This document shows positions 55,130-62,191 of a stretch of DNA of 64,000 nucleotides, piece by piece. Positions within the stretch are counted from its first letter, which is position 1. Each line of letters begins with the position of its first letter. Made by a program: the position numbers and the translations under genes. The notes beneath the pieces are model-generated. The model worked only from the letters and a program-made list of their open reading frames with translations. It was not told the origin of the DNA and ran no database searches. The stretch is from JAWWBS01 sp033720815 (GTDB lineage: Bacteria > Pseudomonadota > Gammaproteobacteria > Natronospirales > JAJUFS01). The stretch spans positions 47,009-111,008 of the forward strand of contig JAWWBT010000001.1 in NCBI GenBank assembly GCA_033720815.1. Reading direction: 5' to 3'.

Positions 55130-55158
55130 AAAAAGGCGCCCAACGGGCGCCTTTTTCT
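55130..55158. terminator. Bidirectional terminator
   Basis: AAAAAGGCGCCC (55130-55141) pairs with GGGCGCCTTTTT (55145-55156) around loop AAC. It lies between the methyltransferase gene and the converging ABC exporter operon. Confidence 0.9.
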
Positions 55159-55170
55159 TTAACCATCGAC

Positions 55171-55416
55171 TTACAGCTTGCGGCGCTTTTCCTTCGCTCT
55201 CGCGAGCGCCGTCTTTACCTGCAACCCAGCGCCGACAACGACCAGGAATACGCCGAGATGCAAGAGTGTCACCTCTTCGAGGCCGGCCTGGAAGAAGGTG
55301 AACGTGACGAAACCTGTCCATTGCAGCGCGGCGAGCAATGCGCCGGTCATCTCGATGAAAGCACCGACGGTAATGCGTGCAACGAATTCCTGCTGCGTCA
55401 TGCCACCATTCATCAT
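55171..55416 (-). CDS. Small two-helix membrane protein linked to a YadG/YadH-type exporter
   Basis: 81 residues with two hydrophobic segments (~15-40 and ~50-68) and a basic C-terminal tail (KTALARAKEKRRKL). I recognise no family. The ATG overlaps the permease stop (ATGA at 55413-55416), so it is probably translated by coupling as the third gene of the operon, and it ends at a terminator. It could be an accessory subunit; only position supports that. Confidence 0.6.
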   Translation of the reverse strand: MMNGGMTQQEFVARITVGAFIEMTGALLAALQWTGFVTFTFFQAGLEEVTLLHLGVFLVVVGAGLQVKTALARAKEKRRKL

Positions 55417-56189
55417 GAGCGCAGCCCCACACCACGATTCAGCAGGAACATGCTGAAGCTGTAAAGCAGCACGATGAAGATTCCGATGATCAGGTAGGCA
55501 GTACCGATACCGATATCCGACACACCGAGGATGCCGTAGCGGAAGGCGTTGACCATATAGAGGATCGGGTTCGCCTTAGAGACGTTCTGCCAGAACTCGG
55601 GCAGCATGCCGATCGAGTAGAACACGCCACCCAGGTAGGTCAGCGGCGTGAGGATGAACGTCGGCACGATGGAAATGTCATCGAATTTCTTCGAGAAGAT
55701 CGCATTGATCAGGCCGCCCAGCGAGAAAACGATCGACGTGAGCAATACGATGCTCAGCGTGATGAACGGGTGTGCCATGTCGAGATCAGTGAAGAACAGC
55801 GCAATGATGGTCACCATGGCGCCAACCAGCAGGCCGCGACACACCCCACCCATCACGTAACCGAACAGGATGTACTGGTTCGGCAGCGGAGACACCAACA
55901 GCTCCTCGATGTGACGCGCAAACTTCGCACCGAAGAACGACGACACGACATTGCCGTAGGAATTCGTGATCACTGACATCATGATCAGGCCCGGTGCGAT
56001 GTAGGCCATGTAATCGTAACCATCCATCGGACCGATGCGACGACCGATCAGGTTACCGAAAATGATGAAATACAGCGTCATGGTGATCGCCGGCGGCACG
56101 ATGGTCTGCACCCAGATGCGTAGCACCCGCGTGACTTCCTTGCGGATGATGGTCTGCATGCCGACGAGGTTCTGCTTGAATCGACTCAT
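55413..56189 (-). CDS. yadH: ABC-2 type permease, YadH-like
   Basis: 258 residues, about six transmembrane helices. Family features: IIRKEVTRVLRIWVQTIVPPAITMTLYFIIFG at the N-terminus, GYDYMAYIAPGLIMMSVITNSY, FARHIEELLVSPLPN and TLSIVLLTSIVFSLGGLINAIFSKKFDD. YadGH is a conserved exporter of unknown substrate. The start overlaps the ATPase stop (ATGA). Confidence 0.9.
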   Translation of the reverse strand: MSRFKQNLVGMQTIIRKEVTRVLRIWVQTIVPPAITMTLYFIIFGNLIGRRIGPMDGYDYMAYIAPGLIMMSVITNSYGNVVSSFFGAKFARHIEELLVSPLPNQYILFGYVMGGVCRGLLVGAMVTIIALFFTDLDMAHPFITLSIVLLTSIVFSLGGLINAIFSKKFDDISIVPTFILTPLTYLGGVFYSIGMLPEFWQNVSKANPILYMVNAFRYGILGVSDIGIGTAYLIIGIFIVLLYSFSMFLLNRGVGLRS

Positions 56190-57106
56190 GCGGCATTCCC
56201 CTTTTCGGTCATCCTCACGAACAGCTCTTCCAGGCGATTAACCTTGTTGCGCATCGACAGCACCTGCAGGCCGCTTTCCGACATCCGCTTGAACAGGTCA
56301 TTGATATCCTGCTCCTTGGTGATTTCCACTTCGATGGTGGTGTCATCCACGGTAGTGACGTCGTAACCATCCAGCTTCACGTCCTGCTTGACCGGTTCGC
56401 GCAGGTCGAAGATGAAGGTTTCAACGTGCAGCTTTTCCAGCAGTGACTTCATGCGTGTGTTCTCGGCGATGCGACCGTGATTGATGATCGCGATATTGCG
56501 GCAGAGGTTTTCCGCCTCTTCCAGGTAATGCGTGGTGAGGATGATCGTCGTGCCTTCCGCATTGATCTTGCGCAGGAAGCTCCACATCGAGCGACGGATC
56601 TCGATGTCCACGCCCGCCGTCGGTTCGTCGAGGATCAGCAGGCGCGGTTCGTGCACCAGCGCGCGGGCAATCATCAGGCGACGCTTCATGCCACCCGAGA
56701 GGTTGCGCGAGGACTGGTCGCGCTTTCCCCAGAGGTCGAGTTCCTTGAGGTATTTCTCGGCACGCTCTTCGGCAAGTTGGCGCGGAATACCGTAATAACC
56801 TGCCTGGTTGCAGACGATCTGGAAGCAGGTCTCGAACATGTTGAAGTTGATTTCCTGCGGCACCAGGCCGATGCAGGCCTTCGCCGCAGCAAAGTCCTCG
56901 TCGATGTCATGCTCGAACACGCTGACCTTGCCACCCGTCTTGTTCACGAGCGACGTAATGATGCCGATGGTCGTCGTCTTGCCGGCGCCGTTGGGCCCCA
57001 GCAGGGCAAAGAAATCGCCCTCTTCCACATCAAGGTCGATGCCCTTCACGGCTTCGGTGCCGTCGGAATAGACCTTGCGCAGGTCACGGATGGATAGCGC
57101 TTTCAT
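56186..57106 (-). CDS. yadG: ABC transporter ATP-binding protein, YadG-like
   Basis: 306 residues from the ATG at 57106 (MKALSIRDLRKVYSDGTEAVKGI); the open frame continues upstream but without homology. Walker A GPNGAGKTT, Q-loop GLVPQEINFNMFE, signature LSGGMKRRLMIARALVHEP, Walker B LILDEPTAGVD and switch LTTHYLEEAE are intact. The C-terminal ~90 residues form the YadG-type extension. The Shine-Dalgarno is weak. First gene of the three-gene operon. Confidence 0.92.
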   Translation of the reverse strand: MKALSIRDLRKVYSDGTEAVKGIDLDVEEGDFFALLGPNGAGKTTTIGIITSLVNKTGGKVSVFEHDIDEDFAAAKACIGLVPQEINFNMFETCFQIVCNQAGYYGIPRQLAEERAEKYLKELDLWGKRDQSSRNLSGGMKRRLMIARALVHEPRLLILDEPTAGVDIEIRRSMWSFLRKINAEGTTIILTTHYLEEAENLCRNIAIINHGRIAENTRMKSLLEKLHVETFIFDLREPVKQDVKLDGYDVTTVDDTTIEVEITKEQDINDLFKRMSESGLQVLSMRNKVNRLEELFVRMTEKGNAA

Positions 57107-57300
57107 GCTCTTTCCAGTCAACAGGTGAGAAGACAGTCGTGCCGCGACGGCTGCCGCGACAGGGGGATACAGTCTACCAGAGGGATTTTCGGGCTGCTGC
57201 TTCAGCATTTTCTTACGCACCGGCAGGAATACTGCCATGGGCGGTTCACGCCACCGGACGTAGCATTCAATCGTCATTTCGCGCCATTGGGGACGCATTC

Positions 57301-57519
57301 ATGGATGCTCGAAAGGCAACCTACGACAAGACGGAAGACGATGTGCTGGAGGATATCCAGTATTTCGAGCGCCAGCTGCAGGGACTGGACAGCATCGGGG
57401 ATCGTCGCTCTCTCGCGGCCTCGCAGGTCTATCGGCTGCTGCTGCGCCAGCGCCGCCAGTACCTCAACGCCCTGCGCGATGGCCAGCCGGAGCGCTGGCC
57501 GGACTACCCGGAAAACTGA
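57301..57519 (+). CDS. Small hypothetical protein
   Basis: 72 residues from the ATG at 57301, preceded by GGGGA. Highly charged and helical, without membrane segments (DDVLEDIQYFERQLQGLDSIGDRRSLAASQVYRLLLRQRRQYLNAL is heptad-like). I recognise no family. Its strand is opposite to both neighbours. Support is the compact reading frame with sensible amino acid composition; it could be spurious. Confidence 0.5.
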   Translation: MDARKATYDKTEDDVLEDIQYFERQLQGLDSIGDRRSLAASQVYRLLLRQRRQYLNALRDGQPERWPDYPEN

Positions 57520-57551
57520 ATCCCGCACGAGCTGCGCGGAACGCCTGGTAA

Positions 57552-59030
57552 TCAGGCAACTGGCGGGCCCGGCTCCACATCCGTGAAATCTTCGTAATCG
57601 TGCCGCTTGGACAGGCGGTACGTTCCCTCTCGCACCACCCGGTGCAGGTAGATATCGACGATGGTCGTTTCGTGCGGCCGCACCAGCCCGCGCAACCACT
57701 CCTCGCTTGCCGGCAATATCGCCGGAATGTAATGCACGAAACCATCCAGCGGGTAGGGACGCACCTGAATACCCAGTCCTTCCGCGGAAGGCAGTGCCGG
57801 ACGCAGTTCCCGACCATCATCCATTACCGGTTCATCACCGAGCATGCGCGCCGCATTCAGGTAGTACGTCAGCGTCGCCACATCGCGATGGTTCTTCTGC
57901 CGGTCCAGGAAGAATTTCGGCGGCAGGCGGTCCGGGTCGTCGCCATTGGCCGTGAGCAGTAGTTCGAAATCCTTCACGCGATGGCCATGATCGTCATACA
58001 GCCTGAAGACGAGCTGGCTGCACGGGTCGTTGATGATCGTGCGATCGAACGGGCCCGGCAGGTCCTGTACCTCGATCCGCTGCTTTTCCAGCACCTCGGC
58101 ATTCTGCTTCGCGAAACTCTTCGCCAGTCGTCGGTAGTCCGCCGCCGAACCCACCGCAATGCAATCAAGAATTGCCATGACGGTCGGATGTTCGTCGCGA
58201 CGGTTTCGAACGCTACGCAGGATGCCCTTCGTGTCACCGGAGTGCGAGCAACCTTCCAGGATTGCCATCGGCACACCGTCTAGCGTTTCGTCGCTGGTGA
58301 TTTCGAGCGGCTGCAGCTTGGCGCGTGCGTCCTCGGGTGGCTGCTGGTGCAGCACGACATGGCGATGGTTGAGGTTGGCTGCCGCAACGCGAACCACGCC
58401 ATCCGAGCCCATCTCGCCGGTGTAGGCATTCACGTGGTCGTAGATGGCATGGTCGATGCTCGACCCGGTAAGCACGAAGGAATACACCCCCTGTTTCAAC
58501 AGCCGCTGGCTTGCTTCCCGCCAATCGGTATTCAAGGCGAGGCTTTCCGGGCTACCGAGCTCCAGCCAGTCGAGCACACCAAGGCCTGGCTCCACGCCTT
58601 CGAACCAGGTCTTCAAGCGTGCGAGTCGTGAGCGGCCAAGCTGTGCCAGTGCGGAACCGAAATTCGCGGGCGCAAGCATGATCAGTGATTTCACCGGCAC
58701 GCGCTTGCGTGGCTGCAGGTAATAACGATTCACCCAGTCACGCACCACCGGGCCACCGGTGGAGTGCGTGATCATCACGATGTCACGCTTGCCCAGTTCG
58801 TCACCCAGCTCGCGATGCAATGCTGCTTCCAGCGCGCGCGAAATGTCTTCCAGCCTGACTTCGTTGTGGAAACTGACGTATTTCGACAGCCAGAGGTTGT
58901 GCGTGTCGATGTTCGGCCCACCCTTGCGGCGGGCTTCGGCTTTCAGCCGCTGCGGCAATTCACCATAGGTCGAGGTTTCGCGAACGCTCCAGCCATGAAC
59001 GAGAACAACGATTGCACCCTTCGACGACAT
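57552..59030 (-). CDS. Alpha/beta-hydrolase, lipase-like
   Basis: 492 residues from the ATG at 59030, preceded by GGAGAGAG. The oxyanion segment VVLVHGWSVRE and nucleophile elbow ITHSTGGPVVRDWV (S90) resemble triacylglycerol lipases and PGAP1-like esterases. From ~340 a beta-rich C-terminal domain follows (FRLYDDHGHRVKDFELLLTANG, TIVDIYLHRVVREGTYRL) of a type seen attached to such hydrolases. No signal peptide, so probably cytoplasmic. Last gene of a four-gene overlapping operon; its start overlaps the preceding stop by one base. Confidence 0.8.
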   Translation of the reverse strand: MSSKGAIVVLVHGWSVRETSTYGELPQRLKAEARRKGGPNIDTHNLWLSKYVSFHNEVRLEDISRALEAALHRELGDELGKRDIVMITHSTGGPVVRDWVNRYYLQPRKRVPVKSLIMLAPANFGSALAQLGRSRLARLKTWFEGVEPGLGVLDWLELGSPESLALNTDWREASQRLLKQGVYSFVLTGSSIDHAIYDHVNAYTGEMGSDGVVRVAAANLNHRHVVLHQQPPEDARAKLQPLEITSDETLDGVPMAILEGCSHSGDTKGILRSVRNRRDEHPTVMAILDCIAVGSAADYRRLAKSFAKQNAEVLEKQRIEVQDLPGPFDRTIINDPCSQLVFRLYDDHGHRVKDFELLLTANGDDPDRLPPKFFLDRQKNHRDVATLTYYLNAARMLGDEPVMDDGRELRPALPSAEGLGIQVRPYPLDGFVHYIPAILPASEEWLRGLVRPHETTIVDIYLHRVVREGTYRLSKRHDYEDFTDVEPGPPVA

Positions 59031-60067
59031 CAGTCTCTCTCCTCGCGATCCAGCTGGCGTTCCCATTGCTCGGGGCCGGTTCGGCACATGGCATATTCAA
59101 AGGGATGGTCGAGCTCCGGCATGGTGAAACGCAAGTCGGTAAACCACACGCAGACACGCTCCGATGTCCCGCTGACTTCCGATACATACGGCAGCAACGC
59201 AAATTTCCTGAAACCGGTGAATTCTTCCTGTTGCCAGGCACGGATCGCGAGGTCTCGCGTGACGGATTCCGGCGGGAATTTCGGGTATGCCTGCCAGTGT
59301 GCCGCACCTACCGGGCGGTAGGTACTCCAGACGCGTGACACCCAGGCGGCATCTTCCCCGGCCTTGAAGCGCTCCTCGGCAAGCAGGTTGATATAGCTGC
59401 GATGGTAGGTCTCGCCCGTCACCACAACGACCTTCCAGTTGAACGTCGACAGGGGCTGCGGGAAAGCAATGACCACCGGGGAGGAAATACCCTCCGTTTC
59501 AGCCCAGTGCTCACCGAATTCGATCGCCTTGTTGTGGTTCCAGGCAGCGAGTGCCAGATAGGCCAGCAATACACCACCGGCAACACGCGCCGGCATGACC
59601 GCCTGCTTCCAGGTGGAGAACACCAGGCCGACGAGCAATATCAGCGTGAATACCGGGTCGATGATGAACACGATCGGCCAGGCCAGCGGCGCATCCCACA
59701 CCGGTGCAAACATGCGCGTGCCGTAAGACGTGATGAGGTCGCCGCAGATATGTGCCACCAGCGCCATCGCCGCGAGCAGCGCCATATCGGTGAACTTCAG
59801 CTTTCCGAACCTGGAAGCGATAAAGCCGAGCAACGCGGCCCAGATTGGCAGCATCACGACCGAGTGCGTCAGACCCCGATGCGCGATGAGGTAATCGAAA
59901 TGATCCATGAACAGCGAAGTGATGGAATCGCTGTCCGGGAATGCGGCGAACAGGCCGCCCCACAGTGCACGCTGGCCGATGGTCCCTGCACCCTGCCGTT
60001 CGCGGCCCGGCAGGGCGGTTGCGGCGCCAATCACGGCGCCACTGATCGCGTGGGTAATGGTATCCAT
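59030..60067 (-). CDS. YdjM-like membrane-bound metal-dependent hydrolase
   Basis: 345 residues. The N-terminal half is the YdjM/DUF457 type: MDTITHAISGAVIGAA, FPDSDSITS, the HRGLTHS motif, and ALVAHICGDLITSYGT with its conserved histidines and aspartates as likely metal ligands. About five transmembrane helices lie between residues 30 and 180. The C-terminal half (~185-345) is a soluble domain with aromatic-rich strands. Relatives are annotated as inner-membrane metal-dependent hydrolases without defined substrate. Overlaps both neighbours by one base. Confidence 0.85.
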   Translation of the reverse strand: MDTITHAISGAVIGAATALPGRERQGAGTIGQRALWGGLFAAFPDSDSITSLFMDHFDYLIAHRGLTHSVVMLPIWAALLGFIASRFGKLKFTDMALLAAMALVAHICGDLITSYGTRMFAPVWDAPLAWPIVFIIDPVFTLILLVGLVFSTWKQAVMPARVAGGVLLAYLALAAWNHNKAIEFGEHWAETEGISSPVVIAFPQPLSTFNWKVVVVTGETYHRSYINLLAEERFKAGEDAAWVSRVWSTYRPVGAAHWQAYPKFPPESVTRDLAIRAWQQEEFTGFRKFALLPYVSEVSGTSERVCVWFTDLRFTMPELDHPFEYAMCRTGPEQWERQLDREERD

Positions 60068-60642
60068 CAGGATCTCCCGCGTGGATTCGGTGCCGGGGGA
60101 ATCGGCAGCTGGCTGCGCAGTTGAAGCCCCTGCCGCAACATCCGTTGAGCGGCCTCGCGATTGCCGTCATGCAACCAGCGGAGCACGGTTGTCGAAAACA
60201 GCAGGGTCATGCCGGTCTCGTCGATCGCCCTCCAGGGCAGGCCCTCGTGCATGCCGGCCGCTTCGCGCAGCCATTGCACGGTGCGACTGAGGCGGAACAG
60301 GGTTGGTAACTGGATATGCAGGTGTCCGGGTTCGAGCCGGACATGCAGCATTTCGCGAGCGGTTCGACGCCGGCTCGCAAACGTATCAAGCCAGGCGAGT
60401 ACCAGGATCTCGGCCCGGCTCGACGGGTCATCGACCACCGGGTCGGTAGCCAGCATGGCGGTATCGGCACGATCCCACCACGCATCAACCAGCGCTTCCT
60501 TGTCACGAAAGTGCGCATGGATATCGCCAAGCCCACAACCCAGGTCGGCAGCTACATCGGCAAGTCGCAGGTTTTCCCAGTGACAGGACCCTGCCCGTGC
60601 CAGCGCGGCATCAAGGATGGCGTCGGGCGACGGGGAGATCAT
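60067..60642 (-). CDS. TetR-like transcriptional regulator
   Basis: 191 residues. Residues ~5-52 have the TetR helix-turn-helix layout (ILDAALARAGSCHWENLRLADVAADLGCGLGDIHAHFRDKEALVDAWWDRA), though the recognition helix ends AHFRDKEAL rather than YYHFxsKEeL. The C-terminal part is helical and could bind a ligand. A COQ9-like fold is a weaker alternative. One-base overlaps (TGATG) with both neighbours suggest that it regulates its own operon. Confidence 0.7.
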   Translation of the reverse strand: MISPSPDAILDAALARAGSCHWENLRLADVAADLGCGLGDIHAHFRDKEALVDAWWDRADTAMLATDPVVDDPSSRAEILVLAWLDTFASRRRTAREMLHVRLEPGHLHIQLPTLFRLSRTVQWLREAAGMHEGLPWRAIDETGMTLLFSTTVLRWLHDGNREAAQRMLRQGLQLRSQLPIPPAPNPRGRS

Positions 60643-60935
60643 CAGATCCGGCCGGAGGCCTCCATCAACTCGAGGCCCTTGCGCAAGGTGTCGGCAAGGT
60701 CGGGCATGGTCGCGATGAAGCGCGCGGTCTGGTCATCAATGCGCGAACGGGCCTCGATCACCAGCGCTTCCCAGTGCTTCGGCGTGTCCTTGTCCTTTGC
60801 CATCCAGGTCAGTGCACGCATCTCGGCAAGCTGCTCGTTGTCGAGGCTGACCAGGATGCCGACCATCTTGTCGAGTTCGCCGGTATCGGCAACTTCAATC
60901 AGTTCCTCGACAGTCGATTTCTTCAGCGCTTTCAT
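60642..60935 (-). CDS. DUF3775 protein
   Basis: 97 residues from the ATG at 60935, preceded by AGGGGAA. It matches DUF3775 in size and pattern: EELIEVADTGELDKMVGILVSLDNEQLAEMRALTWMAKDK, then WEALVIEARSR. Function unknown, cytoplasmic. First gene of the four-gene unit running to 57552. Confidence 0.75.
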   Translation of the reverse strand: MKALKKSTVEELIEVADTGELDKMVGILVSLDNEQLAEMRALTWMAKDKDTPKHWEALVIEARSRIDDQTARFIATMPDLADTLRKGLELMEASGRI

Positions 60936-61018
60936 GCGGTTCCCCTGGCTATGCTGCGGTGAATTCCTGAAACCGTACCTATAAAGCATCGCCGCGATCG
61001 CGGCAAGGCGCTACTCCA

Positions 61019-61558
61019 CTATCGCCGCCACTCGTCGTCGGCACCCGGCGTGGTGGCCTTCACGTAGCCCTTCGGGCGTATTGCCACGGTATTCGTGATC
61101 TTCGTGCAGAGCCGGCCATCCGCAAGGTAGAAACCGTACTCGAAGGTCGGCGTGGCACGACCGCGCTCTTCCAGCTCGGCGGCAATCGCCTTTTCCATTT
61201 CGGGCGGGAAATCGAAGCGCAATTCGAGGTCGGTACTGCCACCTACCTGGAAATCCACGCTCATCGCCCGCGTCCATACGGAATAGCCGGGAAAGACGCG
61301 CGCACAGGCCAGGGCGGCGATGGGGTCGGCAAGGCAGGCCTGGTAGCCACCGAACATCACGCCACCCGGATTCTTCGAGAACGTGTTCAAGGGCAGCTTC
61401 AGCCGGACTTGGCGCCAGTTGTCGCGGATATCCAGCACCTTCACCCGCATCAGGAAAAACGGCGGGTACCACTGGATCTTGCGCTTGTCGGAGAGCGACT
61501 TGTTACGCCACATGTAGCGCGTAAAGCGGGCGATGAGGCCGTTGTCTTCGTGTTGCAA
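61019..61558 (-). CDS. DUF4442 hotdog-fold, thioesterase-like protein
   Basis: 179 residues from a TTG, supported by GGGAG seven bases upstream; the next ATG (61513) would cut conserved sequence. The DUF4442 features are clear: KIQWYPPFFLMRVKVLDIRDNWRQVRLKLPL, then NPGGVMFGGYQACLADPIAALACARVF and a C-terminal strand ending TNTVAIRPKGY. Hotdog proteins of this kind are probably acyl-CoA thioesterases. It diverges from the Mpo1-like gene, which also points to fatty acid metabolism. Confidence 0.85.
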   Translation of the reverse strand: MQHEDNGLIARFTRYMWRNKSLSDKRKIQWYPPFFLMRVKVLDIRDNWRQVRLKLPLNTFSKNPGGVMFGGYQACLADPIAALACARVFPGYSVWTRAMSVDFQVGGSTDLELRFDFPPEMEKAIAAELEERGRATPTFEYGFYLADGRLCTKITNTVAIRPKGYVKATTPGADDEWRR

Positions 61559-61644
61559 TGCTGTCTCCCGGCGACAAGAATGGGCAGGCAGCCTACATCG
61601 TACCGCCCTCGCCCGGGCGCGTCATCGAAACGGGGAGAATCGGG

Positions 61645-62112
61645 ATGAAGACAGCCGACGAATGGTTCGCCAAGTATGGCGAAAGCCACCAGCACCCGAC
61701 CAACAAGCTGATCCACTGGATCTGCGTGCCAGCCATCGTTTTCAGCCTGATCGGCCTGCTCTGGTCGATCCCGCGGCCGGAATTCTTCGCCGGCATCTCG
61801 CCATGGCTGAACTGGGGCACGTTATTCATCGCCCTGGCGATGGTCTACTACGCCGTACTATCGCTACCGCTCGCGCTGGGCATGATCGTCGTGAGCGGCG
61901 TGGTGATCTGGGGTAATGCCTGGCTCGCGCAGCTGGAAACACCGTTGTGGCAGGTCGCTCTCGCCATTTTCGTGGTCGCCTGGATCGGCCAGTTCATCGG
62001 CCACAGGATTGAAGGAAAGAAACCGTCATTTTTCGAGGATATCCAGTTCCTGCTGATCGGCCCGATCTGGCTCCTCGGCTTCATTTACCGCAAGGCGGGA
62101 TTGCCTTACTGA
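61645..62112 (+). CDS. Mpo1-like (DUF962) membrane protein
   Basis: 155 residues from the ATG at 61645, preceded by CGGGGAG. The opening ADEWFAKYGESHQHPTNKLIHWICVP and the later WIGQFIGHRIEGKKPSFFEDIQFLLIGPIWLL are the DUF962 signature, with four transmembrane helices and the conserved histidines expected to hold iron. Yeast Mpo1 is an Fe2+-dependent dioxygenase in alpha-oxidation of 2-hydroxy fatty acids; bacterial members are presumed similar. Confidence 0.88.
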   Translation: MKTADEWFAKYGESHQHPTNKLIHWICVPAIVFSLIGLLWSIPRPEFFAGISPWLNWGTLFIALAMVYYAVLSLPLALGMIVVSGVVIWGNAWLAQLETPLWQVALAIFVVAWIGQFIGHRIEGKKPSFFEDIQFLLIGPIWLLGFIYRKAGLPY

Positions 62113-62191
62113 CAACAGGGAAAGGCGCAGCACGCGCCTGTATTCAAGGGACGGCGCAGCGATGCGCCACTTTCCGATAGGGGATATTTCC

